Origin: JBDXHU01 sp039989475
GTDB taxonomy: Bacteria > Pseudomonadota > Gammaproteobacteria > Pseudomonadales > Halieaceae
DNA: 64,000 bases
Reading direction: 5' to 3'
NCBI GenBank assembly: GCA_039989475.1
Contig: JBDXHU010000002.1
Span: 744,001 to 808,000, forward strand
A program made the translations under genes and the position numbers. The first letter of the stretch is position 1. The number at the start of each line of letters is the position of its first letter. Below the pieces are notes generated by a model. That model saw only the letters and a program-made list of their open reading frames with translations. It was not told where the DNA came from and did not search any database. Positions 51,509-61,098 of this stretch are shown here, one piece after another.

Positions 51509-53257
51509 TCAGCTTAAAGCTTCCAGCACTTCCACCATTAGCTGCAAGCGCTCCTGACCGCGAAAATAGTTACAGTCCAGTCGGTAGGCCAGGCGCACTT
51601 TCTCGATTGCCGGGTCCGGCCACTGCTCAAGATCGACATTGAAGGCGATGGCATCCAACATCTCAGCGGGATTGTCAGGGTGACTGAGGACAAGTTTCAG
51701 GTGGCGTTCGCCGACGATACGCTGGTGCACCAGGTCGAACTCGCCATCAAATACCGGCTCCGGAAAATGCTGGCCCCAGGGTGCAGCATAGCGCAGCTCC
51801 CGGGCCAGCAGCAGGTCCAGGTCAGCGCCACCTAGTTCACCGTCACTCTCGACAATGGACTGCAATTCAACATCATCCAGCCACAGGCTGACTTCAGCAT
51901 CGAAGGCCTGCCGGAAACGCTCAAAGTCATCCGCCCGCAGGGACAGACCCGCCGCCATGGCATGGCCCCCGAACTTGCTAACCAGGCCAGGATTACAGGT
52001 CGCCACCCTGTCCAGCACGTCCCGGATATGCAAACCGGGTATGGACCGCGCTGAACCCTTGATCCCGCCCCCGTCGCCGTCGGCAAAGGCGATCGCGGGG
52101 CGATGCAAGCGGTCCTTGATACGCGAAGCGAGGATTCCCACAACACCCTGGTGCCAACCGGGCTCGTACAGACAGATACTGTTTGGCGTGGTGGGAACCT
52201 TGTCGTCGCTGACATCGCGCAGGAGCTGGTCGATCAGCCCCTTCGCCTCGGCTTGCATGCTTTTTTCTATTGACTGTCGGTCGCGATTAAACGCGTCAAG
52301 CCGCTCGGCCAGTTGCCTGGCACTGTGTTCATCCTCGGCCAACAGGCAGGCGATGCCTACCGACATATCATCCAGGCGGCCGGCTGCATTGAGCCGCGGA
52401 CCAACAGCAAAAGAGAGATCCGAGGCCACTACCCGTTGCAGTGGCCGTGAGGCTATCTCCAACAGCGCGCGCAAACCCGGCCGTGTGCGGCCGGCGCGCA
52501 TGCGCAACAAACCCTGTTGCACCAGAATGCGGTTGTTGCGGTCAAGTGGTACAACATCGGCGACCGTACCCAGTGCCACCAGGTCCAGCACTTCTCCCAG
52601 GGCCGGCTCCGCCAGCCCCTGCTGCTCAAACCAGCCACGCCGACGCAGTTCGGAACGCAGCCCAGACATGACATAGAAAATCACGCCCACACCCGCCAGC
52701 GACTTGCTCGGAAAATAGCAGCCGGGCTGATTGGGATTGACGATTACATCTGCGCCGGGCAAGGTCCTGCCCGGCAGGTGGTGATCTGTGATCAGGGTCT
52801 TGATACCGAGCTCACGCGCGCGTTGCACGCCGTCCAGGCTCGAAATTCCGTTATCCACAGTAACGATGAGCCCGGGGCTGCGCTGCTCCGCCAGCTCGAC
52901 TATTTCCGGAGTCAGTCCGTAGCCATATTCGAAGCGATTGGGCACCAGGTAGTCCACTGCCACCGCACCCATGGCCCGCAGCAGAGTCATTGCCACCGCG
53001 GTACTGGTGGCGCCATCAGCGTCGAAATCACCGACTATCAGGATGCTTTCTCCGGCTTCCAGACTATCAGCCAGCAACACAGCCGCCGCATCGAGACCGG
53101 CAAACCCGGCAGGCGGCAACAGCTGATCCAGCCCCAGGCTCAGCTCGAAGGCGTCACCGATACCGCGACTGGCGAATATCCGGGCCAATACCGGGTTAAT
53201 ACCACTGGCGCTAAGTTGCTCTGTGACCGGCGCGCGCCGCCGGATCAGTTGCGGCAT
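51509..53257 (-). CDS. recJ: Single-stranded-DNA-specific exonuclease RecJ
   Basis: The 582-residue DHH-family nuclease has IVGDFDADGATSTA (motif I), NGISS and TDHHLPG (DHH, motif III), the second domain with GWHQGVVGILASRI, FGGHAMAAGLSL (DHHA1), and a C-terminal OB fold. It digests 5' single-stranded DNA ends in recombination and mismatch repair. It follows thrC by 15 bases in the alaC-hom-thrC-recJ run. Confidence 0.97.
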   Translation of the reverse strand: MPQLIRRRAPVTEQLSASGINPVLARIFASRGIGDAFELSLGLDQLLPPAGFAGLDAAAVLLADSLEAGESILIVGDFDADGATSTAVAMTLLRAMGAVAVDYLVPNRFEYGYGLTPEIVELAEQRSPGLIVTVDNGISSLDGVQRARELGIKTLITDHHLPGRTLPGADVIVNPNQPGCYFPSKSLAGVGVIFYVMSGLRSELRRRGWFEQQGLAEPALGEVLDLVALGTVADVVPLDRNNRILVQQGLLRMRAGRTRPGLRALLEIASRPLQRVVASDLSFAVGPRLNAAGRLDDMSVGIACLLAEDEHSARQLAERLDAFNRDRQSIEKSMQAEAKGLIDQLLRDVSDDKVPTTPNSICLYEPGWHQGVVGILASRIKDRLHRPAIAFADGDGGGIKGSARSIPGLHIRDVLDRVATCNPGLVSKFGGHAMAAGLSLRADDFERFRQAFDAEVSLWLDDVELQSIVESDGELGGADLDLLLARELRYAAPWGQHFPEPVFDGEFDLVHQRIVGERHLKLVLSHPDNPAEMLDAIAFNVDLEQWPDPAIEKVRLAYRLDCNYFRGQERLQLMVEVLEALS

Positions 53258-53272
53258 CTGGCAAGCCTGCCG

Positions 53273-54670
53273 TCAGGCCTGGATATTGGCAGCCATAAAG
53301 GCCTGCACCCGGGACAAGTCATTGGCTAATACCTCGTAGCGTTCACTGCGCTCGAACAGATCGGCCATATGCTGCGGTAAGGGTGGCTCGCCATCCACCC
53401 CGGCCTGGGCGACCGCTGCCGGGAACTTGGCGGGATGCGCTGTTGCCAACGTCACCATTGGGGTGGCTGGGTCGCGACGACAATCCCTGGCCGCCTTGAC
53501 GCCGATCGCAGAGTGCGGGTCGAGTAAATACTCGCTGTCCCGGTAGACCTGGGCAATCACCGCGCAGGTTTCCTCGTCACTGACACACTGACTGTCGAAC
53601 AGGCCGCCCAGGGCAGCCATCGCCTCCGGCGACAACTCGATATCTTCCTGCTGGAAGCGCTGCATGAGTTCGGCTATGGCGGCACCATCACGCTGATACA
53701 GGTCGAACATCAGGCGCTCGAAATTACTGGATACTGTAATGTCCATGCTCGGCGACAAGGTGTGGTGCAGCTCGGTGCGTGCATAGGTGCCACTACCCAG
53801 AATGCGATGCAAAACATTATTGCGATTGGTAGCGATCACCAGCTGCTTGATCGGCAGCCCCATCTGTCGCGCCAGGTAACCGGCGAAAATATCGCCGAAG
53901 TTGCCGGTCGGTACCGAGAAAGCAATTTCACGCTGCGGTGCGCCCAGGGCCAGGGCCGCATAAAAATAGTACACAATCTGGGCCATAATGCGCGCCCAGT
54001 TGATCGAGTTAACCGCCACCAGGCTGCGGTCCTCGGGGAGGAAACTGCGGTCGCCGAAACTGTCTTTGACCATGGCCTGGCAATCGTCGAAGCTGCCCTC
54101 AAGTGCAATATTATGAATATTGTCGCCCACCACCGTGGTCATCTGCCGGCGCTGCACTTCCGACACCCGCTGGTAGGGGTGCAATATAAAAATGTCGATA
54201 TTGCTGCAGCGACGACAGCCCTCTATCGCCGCGGAGCCGGTATCGCCGGAGGTCGCACCCATAATGACCACCCGGCGGTGCTGGCGTTCAAGAATATAAT
54301 CCAGCAAACGCCCCAGTAGCTGCAACGCGAAATCCTTGAAAGCCAGGGTGGGGCCGTGAAACAGCTCCATCACCCAGTCATTTGGCCCCAGCTGCACCAG
54401 TGGCGCCACGGCCTCGTGCCGAAACACGGAGTAACAATCATCAATAATCTCAGCGAGATCCTGCTCCGGTATGCAGTCGTCCACGAAGGGTTTGATGATT
54501 CGCAGCGCCAGGGCCGGGTAATCCAGGCCGGCCATCTCAGCAATCTCATCGCGACTGAAGCTGGGTAGTTGCTCAGGCACGTAGAGACCGCCATCGGCAG
54601 CCAGGCCAGTCAACAGGACTTCTTCAAAGTTCAATGCGGGCGCGCTACCCCGGGTGCTGATGTATTTCAC
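53273..54670 (-). CDS. thrC: Threonine synthase
   Basis: The 465-residue PLP enzyme begins MKYISTRGSAPALNFEEVLL and has the PLP-lysine in GPTLAFKDFALQLLG and the phosphate cup in GATSGDTGSAAIEG. It converts O-phosphohomoserine to threonine. The start is GTG with AGGAAG five bases upstream. It lies nine bases after hom. Homoserine kinase (thrB) is absent from the operon, as in Pseudomonas. Confidence 0.98.
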   Translation of the reverse strand: MKYISTRGSAPALNFEEVLLTGLAADGGLYVPEQLPSFSRDEIAEMAGLDYPALALRIIKPFVDDCIPEQDLAEIIDDCYSVFRHEAVAPLVQLGPNDWVMELFHGPTLAFKDFALQLLGRLLDYILERQHRRVVIMGATSGDTGSAAIEGCRRCSNIDIFILHPYQRVSEVQRRQMTTVVGDNIHNIALEGSFDDCQAMVKDSFGDRSFLPEDRSLVAVNSINWARIMAQIVYYFYAALALGAPQREIAFSVPTGNFGDIFAGYLARQMGLPIKQLVIATNRNNVLHRILGSGTYARTELHHTLSPSMDITVSSNFERLMFDLYQRDGAAIAELMQRFQQEDIELSPEAMAALGGLFDSQCVSDEETCAVIAQVYRDSEYLLDPHSAIGVKAARDCRRDPATPMVTLATAHPAKFPAAVAQAGVDGEPPLPQHMADLFERSERYEVLANDLSRVQAFMAANIQA

Positions 54671-54679
54671 AATATCTTC

Positions 54680-55987
54680 CTATCCATCCAGCGCTTCTAC
54701 CCGTATGCGGGTAATCGCGCCGGCAATTCCGGGCAGTGCTTCAATCTGGCTTGCCACCTTGATCAACTCTGCCTCTCGGGTTCGGTTGGTCAGGATAATA
54801 ACCGGCACCCGCACTTCCCCGTCGGCTGGCTCCTTCTGAATCAAGGCTTCAATACTGACCCCGGCGTCACTGCAGATACTGGCCACATTGGATAAGACCC
54901 CGGGCTTGTCTTCGGCGGTCATGCGCAGGTACCAGGAGGTGAAAACTTCCTCGACGGGCAAAATTGGCTGCCGTGCAATGGCGGCTGAGCGCACCCCGAG
55001 TCCTGGCACGGCCAACTTCTGGCCCTGTCCGAGATTGCGAGCCAGATCGATGATATCGGCAACTACCGCCGAAGCCGTGGGCTCGGCGCCGGCACCCGCA
55101 CCATAGTAGAGTGTTGGACCAACGGCATCGCCCTCTACCAGCACCGCATTCTTGACCCCGTTAACATTGGCCAGCAAGCGCTTCTCGGGAATCAGGGTGG
55201 GGTGCACCCGCAACTCTATGCCAGCATCGCTGCGACGGGCTATACCCAGGTGCTTGATGCGATAGCCCAGCTCTTCGGCATAATCGACGTCAACTGTTTC
55301 AATCCGGCTTATACCCTCGGTGTAGACCTTGTCGAATTCCAGCGGCATACCAAAGGCTATGGCCGCCAGGATCACCAGTTTATGGGCCGCATCGATACCT
55401 TCCACATCGAAGGTGGGGTCCGCTTCGGCATAGCCCAGTGCCTGGGCCTCGGCCAGCACATCGCTAAACTCGCGTCCCTTCTCGCGCATCTCACTGAGAA
55501 TGAAATTGCCAGTGCCGTTGATAATACCCGCCAGCCATTGCACCCGGTTACCGGCCAGTCCTTCACGCAGCGCCTTGATTATGGGGATACCGCCCGCAAC
55601 CGCCGCTTCATAGGCGATGCTGACACCGGCCTCCTCGGCCTCAGCCAGCAGCTCGTTACCATACTCGGCGATCAAGGCCTTGTTTGCGGTTACCACATGC
55701 TTGCCATGGGCAAGCGCCAGGCGCACCAGTTCCAGGGCCGTGTCCGTGCCCCCGATCAGTTCCACCACTATATCGACAGAAGGGTCGCTGGCGACCTCAA
55801 AAATATCCCGGCTGACTGCCGTGGCACCCAGTTCACAGCCGTGATTGTCGTGGCGGACACCCACCCTGGCGACCTCAATATGACAGTCGGCCCTATCGGT
55901 GATGTCCGCCGCATTGCGCTGCAGCAGCCCGAAAGTACCGCTGCCCACGGTGCCCAGCCCGCAAATGCCGACCTTTACTGTCTTCAT
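54680..55987 (-). CDS. hom: Homoserine dehydrogenase
   Basis: The 435-residue enzyme has the NAD(P) motif VGICGLGTVGSGTFGLL, the catalytic domain (GIINGTGNFILSEM and YAEADPTFDVEGIDAAHK) and a C-terminal ACT domain (DKPGVLSNVASICSDAGVS) for threonine feedback. It reduces aspartate semialdehyde. The ATG overlaps the alaC stop (ATGA). Confidence 0.98.
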   Translation of the reverse strand: MKTVKVGICGLGTVGSGTFGLLQRNAADITDRADCHIEVARVGVRHDNHGCELGATAVSRDIFEVASDPSVDIVVELIGGTDTALELVRLALAHGKHVVTANKALIAEYGNELLAEAEEAGVSIAYEAAVAGGIPIIKALREGLAGNRVQWLAGIINGTGNFILSEMREKGREFSDVLAEAQALGYAEADPTFDVEGIDAAHKLVILAAIAFGMPLEFDKVYTEGISRIETVDVDYAEELGYRIKHLGIARRSDAGIELRVHPTLIPEKRLLANVNGVKNAVLVEGDAVGPTLYYGAGAGAEPTASAVVADIIDLARNLGQGQKLAVPGLGVRSAAIARQPILPVEEVFTSWYLRMTAEDKPGVLSNVASICSDAGVSIEALIQKEPADGEVRVPVIILTNRTREAELIKVASQIEALPGIAGAITRIRVEALDG

Positions 55988-57174
55988 GTAACAAATCCAT
56001 CCTTGCGTATCATGCGCTTGATATTTCTGATCGCCTGCCTGGTGCGATGCTCGTTCTCAATCAGGCCAAAACGTACATAACCCTCGCCATACTCGCCAAA
56101 GCCAACCCCCGGCGACACCGCCACCTGGGCTTCATTGAGTAATTTCTTGCTGAATTCCAGCGAGCCCAGCTCGCGATAGAACTCGGGAATTTCGGCCCAT
56201 ACGAACATGGTGGCGCTGGGTGGCTGCACCGGCCAGCCGGCGGCATTCAGGCCCTGGCACAGCACGTCGCGTCGCTTCTGGTACAACTGGCAGATATCCT
56301 CCACGCACTGTTGATCACCTTCCAGCGCGGAAATGGCAGCCACTTGCACCGGGGTGAACATGCCGTAGTCGAGGTAGGACTTCATTCGCGCCAGCGCCCC
56401 CACCAACTCCGGGTTGCCACAGCAAAAACCTACCCGCCAACCAGGCATACTGTAACTCTTGGAGAGCGAGAAGAACTCCACTGCCACCTCTTTAGCACCC
56501 TCTACCTGCAGGATTGAGGGCGCCTGGTAGCCATCAAAACAGAGATCGGCATAGGCCAGGTCCTGTACCACCCAGACCTTGTGCTCAGCCGCTATGGCCA
56601 CCACCTTCTCAAAAAAGTCCAGCTCAACGCAGTGTGTGGTCGGATTACTGGGAAAATTCAGCACCAGCATCCTGGGCGTGGGCCAACTATTGCGAATCGC
56701 CCGCTCCAGCTCCTCAAAGAACTCCTGCTCATCGGCCATAGGCACGTGGCGAATATCGGCACCGGAGATGACAAAGCCGTAGGGGTGGATCGGGTAAGAG
56801 GGATTGGGCACCAGAATCGTGTCGCCGGGACCAGTGGTTGCCAGCGCCAGGTGGGCCAGGCCCTCCTTGGAACCCAGCGTCACAATGGCCTCTGTTTCAG
56901 GGTCCAGGTCCACCCCATAACGGCGCTGGTACCAATCACAGATAGCCTTGCGCAACCGCGGAATACCCTTGGATTGTGAGTAACGGTGGGTATCGGGGCG
57001 GCGGGCGGTCTCCACCAGCTTATCGACGATGTGTTCCGGGGTTGGTTGATCCGGATTACCCATGCCAAAGTCAATAATGTCTTCACCGGCAGCACGGGCT
57101 TGCTGCTTCAGCTCACCAATGATGTTGAAAACATAGGGGGGCAGGCGCTCAATGCGTTGAAATTGCTGGTCCAC
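55984..57174 (-). CDS. alaC: Alanine-synthesising aminotransferase (AlaC-like)
   Basis: The 396-residue class I/II aminotransferase begins RIERLPPYVFNIIGELKQQA and IDFGMGNPDQPTPEHI, as in E. coli AlaC, and has the PLP-lysine in FFSLSKSYSMPGWRVGF. It probably moves the amino group from glutamate to pyruvate. The start is GTG at 57174. It leads the hom-thrC operon, from the promoter at 57222-57250. Confidence 0.92.
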   Translation of the reverse strand: MDQQFQRIERLPPYVFNIIGELKQQARAAGEDIIDFGMGNPDQPTPEHIVDKLVETARRPDTHRYSQSKGIPRLRKAICDWYQRRYGVDLDPETEAIVTLGSKEGLAHLALATTGPGDTILVPNPSYPIHPYGFVISGADIRHVPMADEQEFFEELERAIRNSWPTPRMLVLNFPSNPTTHCVELDFFEKVVAIAAEHKVWVVQDLAYADLCFDGYQAPSILQVEGAKEVAVEFFSLSKSYSMPGWRVGFCCGNPELVGALARMKSYLDYGMFTPVQVAAISALEGDQQCVEDICQLYQKRRDVLCQGLNAAGWPVQPPSATMFVWAEIPEFYRELGSLEFSKKLLNEAQVAVSPGVGFGEYGEGYVRFGLIENEHRTRQAIRNIKRMIRKDGFVT

Positions 57175-57221
57175 GGTAAATCTGGCGCCCTGTCAGGTTG
57201 GCGGATTGAGTGAAGCCGGCA

Positions 57222-57250
57222 ACATTACTGACCGCATCCGCGCCTGTCAA
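57222..57250 (-). promoter_or_regulatory. Sigma70 promoter of alaC-hom-thrC (TTGACA, 17 bp, TAATGT)
   Basis: A perfect TTGACA (57245-57250) and TAATGT (57222-57227) on the minus strand are 17 bp apart. Transcription would start near 57213, a 40-base leader. Confidence 0.65.
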
Positions 57251-57273
57251 CGCGAGAGCTTGCCGGCGTGCCT

Positions 57274-58020
57274 TTAAAGCCCCAGGCGATCCTGCAACTC
57301 GGCTGCTGACACGTAACCAGGCACCATCTTCCCACTTTCGAGCACCAGTGCCGGCGTGCCATTCACACCTGCCTGCTGTCCCAGCATAAATTGGTCCGCA
57401 ACCGGATTGCCCGCGCACACATTATCCGGAATGCTCCTTGGTATCTTCAGGGTAGTAATCGCCTGTTGCGGGTCTTTGTCGCACCAGGCGCTGGCGAGTT
57501 TGCGATAGGAGTCACTGCCCACACCGGCTCGCGGATAGGCGAGATAGCGCACCTCAATGCCCGCCTTGTTCATCATCGGCACCTCCTTATGCAGCTTCTG
57601 GCAATAGAAACAATCCACATCGGTAAATACTGTCACCGAGGCGCGCCTTTCTCCCTCGGCGGCGAAAATAATCATGTCCTCTCGCTCCACATCGGCCAGC
57701 AGTTCCCGTCGCTTGATATCACGTTGCTGCTCGGACAGGTTGGTGATACCCGTAACGCTAACGCCATACATGTCACCCAGCACAAAGAAATCACCGTCCT
57801 CTGTTACATACAACATCGGGCCGGCTTGCAGTTGCACCTCGTAGAGACCATCGGCCACGCTGGCCTGTACCTTCTCCACTTTCAGATCGGGTCGGGCCTG
57901 CTGCAATTTGGCCCGGATAAGCTGCTCCGGGCTATCCGCGGCGGTACTGAACCCGGTCGCAAGCAGCAATCCGAGCAGGCCGAGGACGGCAATCATTGTT
58001 CGCGTGTTGGCGCGCTTCAT
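57274..58020 (-). CDS. dsbC: Thiol:disulfide interchange protein DsbC
   Basis: The 248-residue periplasmic protein has a signal peptide (MIAVLGLLGLLLATGFSTAA), an N-terminal dimerisation domain and a thioredoxin fold with active-site CFYC in FTDVDCFYCQKLHKEVP, in place of the E. coli CGYC. A second Cys pair (WCDKDP and NVCAGNP) matches the structural disulfide. It isomerises wrong disulfides. I chose the ATG at 58020, since it precedes the signal peptide. It lies downstream of xerD. Confidence 0.96.
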   Translation of the reverse strand: MKRANTRTMIAVLGLLGLLLATGFSTAADSPEQLIRAKLQQARPDLKVEKVQASVADGLYEVQLQAGPMLYVTEDGDFFVLGDMYGVSVTGITNLSEQQRDIKRRELLADVEREDMIIFAAEGERRASVTVFTDVDCFYCQKLHKEVPMMNKAGIEVRYLAYPRAGVGSDSYRKLASAWCDKDPQQAITTLKIPRSIPDNVCAGNPVADQFMLGQQAGVNGTPALVLESGKMVPGYVSAAELQDRLGL

Positions 58021-58075
58021 ACAGTATTCTCCAAAATAACTACTGAGTTGGAACCGGGCAAAGCCTGCAAGTTCC

Positions 58076-58966
58076 CTAGCCTCGCGGATGGTGCTCCGCA
58101 TGTAAATCCTTCATCCGTTCCCGTGCAACGTGGGTGTATATCTGGGTGGTGGTCAGGTCGCTGTGACCGAGCAGCAATTGTACCACTCTCAAATCAGCAC
58201 CGTGATTCAGCAAATGTGTGGCAAAGGCATGGCGCAGGGTATGCGGCGACAGGGATCTCTTGATACCTGCCCGCTCTGCATAGAGCTTGATTCGATACCA
58301 AAAAGCCTGGCGGGTCATCTGGCTGCCGCGTCGACTGGGAAACATGACCTCGCTGGGACTGTTGCCGAGTAAATCCATGCGCACCTCGCGCATATAGCGC
58401 TGCAGCCAGCTCAAGGCTTCCTCACCCATCGGCACCAGGCGCTCCTTGCCACCCTTGCCGATGATGCGCACCACGCCCTGGTTCAGACCCACCTGGGAAA
58501 TCTGCAGACCCACCAACTCGCTGACACGCAGGCCGCAGGCATAAAGTATTTCCAGCATGGTGCGGTCACGAAACTGCAGGGGGTCGTCCAACTCGGGAGC
58601 CTGTAGCAGGGCATCCACTTCCGCCTCGCTGAGTGACTTTGGCAGTGGCCGGCCCAGCTTGGGACTTTCAATATCCAGGGTCGGATCGACCGCGATAGCG
58701 CCCTCGCGCAACTGGTAGCGGAAAAATCCACGTATACAGGAGAGAAAACGCGCGGTGGAGCGGGCGGAGCGGCCCTGCTCTATGCGCCAGCCCAGGTAGG
58801 CCAGCAGACTGCTGGCGTCAGAGTGCAGCAGTGCTTTTTCACCGCGTCCGGCCAACCACTGATCGTACTGGCTGAGATCCCGGCGGTATGAACTGAGGGT
58901 ATTTTCGCTGAGACCCTTTTCCATCCAGAGGGCATCGAGGTAGTGCTCGATTACTGGCTTGCTCAC
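58076..58966 (-). CDS. xerD: Site-specific tyrosine recombinase XerD
   Basis: The 296-residue recombinase has an N-terminal SAM-like domain (HYLDALWMEKGLSENTLSSY) and a catalytic domain with Arg in ACGLRVSELVGL, HTLRHAFATHLLNHGADLR (HxxR), GHSDLTTTQIYTH with the nucleophilic Tyr. It resolves chromosome dimers at dif with XerC. The start may be GTG at 58966 or TTG at 58975; neither has a ribosome site. It follows the rplS terminator and precedes dsbC, as in Pseudomonas. Confidence 0.97.
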   Translation of the reverse strand: MSKPVIEHYLDALWMEKGLSENTLSSYRRDLSQYDQWLAGRGEKALLHSDASSLLAYLGWRIEQGRSARSTARFLSCIRGFFRYQLREGAIAVDPTLDIESPKLGRPLPKSLSEAEVDALLQAPELDDPLQFRDRTMLEILYACGLRVSELVGLQISQVGLNQGVVRIIGKGGKERLVPMGEEALSWLQRYMREVRMDLLGNSPSEVMFPSRRGSQMTRQAFWYRIKLYAERAGIKRSLSPHTLRHAFATHLLNHGADLRVVQLLLGHSDLTTTQIYTHVARERMKDLHAEHHPRG

Positions 58967-58984
58967 GACGGACAACAGGCAGAA

Positions 58985-59011
58985 ACAAAAAGGGCGACTT
59001 GCGTCGCCCTT
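58985..59011 (-). terminator. Rho-independent terminator after rplS
   Basis: On the minus strand AAGGGCGAC, loop GCAA, GTCGCCCTT, followed by TTTG and TTTC. The 9-bp stem is perfect and the tetraloop is stable. It ends the rpsP-rimM-trmD-rplS operon. Confidence 0.88.
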
Positions 59012-59019
59012 GATCAGCC

Positions 59020-59379
59020 TTACCTGACCAGCTTTTCCTTGATACGCGCCGCCTTACCACTGAGTTCGCGCAGGTAGTAGAGCTTCGCCTGGCGCACATC
59101 GCCACGACGCTTAACAGTAACGCTGTCAACAACCGGGCTGTAGCTCTGGAACGTACGCTCCACGCCGATGCCATGCGAAATCTTGCGCACGGTGAAAGCA
59201 GAATTAAGGCCGCGATTACGCTTGCCGATCACAACACCTTCAAAGGCCTGCAAACGCTCACGTTCGCCTTCCTTGACCTTGACCTGCACGACGATGGTGT
59301 CGCCGGGACCAAATTCCGGTATTTCCTTGCTCATTTGTTCCGCTTCGATCTGCGAAATAATGCTGTTGTTGTTGCTCAT
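59020..59379 (-). CDS. rplS: 50S ribosomal protein L19
   Basis: The 119-residue protein has IPEFGPGDTIVVQVKVKEGERERLQAFEG-type sequence (split here: PEFGPGDTIVVQVKVKEG) and ends with KLYYLRELSGKAARIKEKL. AGGAG lies seven bases before the ATG. It closes the operon, followed by a terminator. Confidence 0.99.
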   Translation of the reverse strand: MSNNNSIISQIEAEQMSKEIPEFGPGDTIVVQVKVKEGERERLQAFEGVVIGKRNRGLNSAFTVRKISHGIGVERTFQSYSPVVDSVTVKRRGDVRQAKLYYLRELSGKAARIKEKLVR

Positions 59380-59418
59380 TGCTGAACTCCTGTCGTTTTG
59401 TTGTCCCGGGGGACTGCT

Positions 59419-60156
59419 TCAAGCCTGTTCACGGCGGATTTCCGCCAGTAATTCTTCTTCCTCGGGCGTCAACACCCGCTGCTGTAACAAGTCTGGACGT
59501 CGCCGCAGCGTTCGATCCAGTGCCTGCTTCAGGCGCCAGCGGCGAATCAATTCATGATTGCCGCTGAGTAAAACCTCTGGAACCCGTTGCTCCCGGTACT
59601 CCTCCGGGCGGGTATAGTGGGGGCAATCCAGCAAGCCTGCGGCAAAAGAATCCTGCTCCGCGGACAGCTCATGTCCCAACACTCCCGGCAGTTGCCGACT
59701 GACTGCGTCGATAACCACCATGGCGGCCAATTCACCACCACTTAACACGTAGTCGCCGATGGATATCTCCTCGTCGACCTCGGCCTCCAGCAGGCGCTCA
59801 TCCACGCCCTCATAGCGACCAGCTACCAATATCAGACTGTCCAGTGCGGACAATTCCAGGACCTTGGCATGATCCAGCCTTTGCCCCTGGGGAGACAGGT
59901 AAACCACCCTGCTCTCTTTTCCTACCTGGTCCCTGGCCGCGTTTATCGCCGCTTCCAGGGTGTCTATCTTCATCAACATGCCGGGGCCGCCGCCATAGGG
60001 CCGGTCGTCCACCGTGCGATGCCGGTCGGTGGCGTAATCCCGGGGATTACTCAGCCGCAGTCCCAACTGCCCCTGTTCCACCGCGCGTCCGGTCACTCCA
60101 TAGTCACCGACCGCTGCAAACATCTCCGGAAAAAGGCTGACGACAGCTATCTGCAT
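59419..60156 (-). CDS. trmD: tRNA (guanine-N1)-methyltransferase TrmD
   Basis: The 245-residue SPOUT enzyme has the knot motifs LILVAGRYEGVDERLLE and IGDYVLSGGELAAMVVIDAV, and RPYGGGPGM near residue 55 in DDRPYGGGPGM. It makes m1G37 in tRNAs and prevents frameshifting. It starts three bases after the rimM stop. Confidence 0.99.
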   Translation of the reverse strand: MQIAVVSLFPEMFAAVGDYGVTGRAVEQGQLGLRLSNPRDYATDRHRTVDDRPYGGGPGMLMKIDTLEAAINAARDQVGKESRVVYLSPQGQRLDHAKVLELSALDSLILVAGRYEGVDERLLEAEVDEEISIGDYVLSGGELAAMVVIDAVSRQLPGVLGHELSAEQDSFAAGLLDCPHYTRPEEYREQRVPEVLLSGNHELIRRWRLKQALDRTLRRRPDLLQQRVLTPEEEELLAEIRREQA

Positions 60157-60159
60157 CGC

Positions 60160-60687
60160 CTAGAACTCCGGATCCCAATCCACTTCAATCACCTGCTTCT
60201 GCAGATCAACCAAAGTGACTACCGTACCCAACAACCAGGGCAACAAGCGCTCCTGCTCATCCCTGCTACCCGTGCAGGGCTTCACTACCAGCACATCGTT
60301 GGCGCCAGTCTCGATCAGGTGATCCACCCGACCCAGTAGTTCGCCGCCACACATTACTGACAAGCCCTCAAGCTGGTGCCAGTAATACTCTTCATCCTGC
60401 AGCGCCGGTAACAGCGAGCGCGGCACAGCGATGTCCAATCCTTTCAACGCCGCGGCCTCGTCGCGGTCATCCACACCTTCGATGTGGGCAACCAGGCCCT
60501 TGCCGTGGCGTTTGCCGTCATCGATGACAATGGATTTCCACTGACCGCGACGCCGGACTTTCCAATCCCGGTAGCTCAGCAGGTTTTCTACTGGCTCCGT
60601 GAAAGAGTGAATCCTGACCCAGCCCTTGATCCCGTACACGCCGCTGATGCGGCCGATAACAAGATCCTCCGGGTCAACATCACCCAA
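60160..60687 (-). CDS. rimM: Ribosome maturation factor RimM
   Basis: The 175-residue protein has the two beta-barrel halves: VIGRISGVYGIKGWVRIHSF at the start and the PRC-barrel (EEYYWHQLEGLSVMC) ending QVIEVDWDPEF. RimM helps the 30S head mature. The start is TTG at 60687, eight bases after the rpsP stop. Confidence 0.97.
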   Translation of the reverse strand: MGDVDPEDLVIGRISGVYGIKGWVRIHSFTEPVENLLSYRDWKVRRRGQWKSIVIDDGKRHGKGLVAHIEGVDDRDEAAALKGLDIAVPRSLLPALQDEEYYWHQLEGLSVMCGGELLGRVDHLIETGANDVLVVKPCTGSRDEQERLLPWLLGTVVTLVDLQKQVIEVDWDPEF

Positions 60688-60695
60688 GCGAGATC

Positions 60696-60944
60696 TCAGG
60701 CAGCAGCGCTGGCTTGCTTGACCAGAGACGCCACACGCTCACTCAGTTGAGCGCCCTGGGACACCCAGAAGTCAATACGATCATTGTCGACGCGCAGACG
60801 CTCTTCCTGGCCGCGAGCAATCGGGTTGAAGAAACCCACACGCTCTATGAAACGACCGTTGCGCGAATTGCGGCTGTCAGTGACTGTCATGTGGTAAAAC
60901 GGGCGCTTCTTGGAACCACCCCGTGCTAGGCGAATTGTTACCAT
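60696..60944 (-). CDS. rpsP: 30S ribosomal protein S16
   Basis: The 82-residue protein begins MVTIRLARGGSKKRPFYHM and contains DSRNSRNGRFIERVGFFNP, as all S16 do. It is the first gene of the rpsP-rimM-trmD-rplS operon, from a promoter at 61037-61064 with an 86-base leader. Confidence 0.99.
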   Translation of the reverse strand: MVTIRLARGGSKKRPFYHMTVTDSRNSRNGRFIERVGFFNPIARGQEERLRVDNDRIDFWVSQGAQLSERVASLVKQASAAA

Positions 60945-61036
60945 TGTCTTTAAAAATCCTCAAATATGGCGGTTATTGCTGCGAAACCAAATGTTTTCGA
61001 ACAGCGCTTCCCCGCCCGGTGCCGGAAAAGGCGCGT

Positions 61037-61064
61037 ATTCTACGTGAATCGTTTGGGTTTTGAA
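61037..61064 (-). promoter_or_regulatory. Promoter of the rpsP operon (TTCAAA, 16 bp, TAGAAT)
   Basis: TTCAAA (61059-61064) and TAGAAT (61037-61042) on the minus strand are 16 bp apart. A 10-bp palindrome, TCCCTAGGGA, lies between it and the end of ffh. Confidence 0.5.
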
Positions 61065-61098
61065 AGCCCTGGAAAAAGAATTTCCCTAGGGATTTCCG

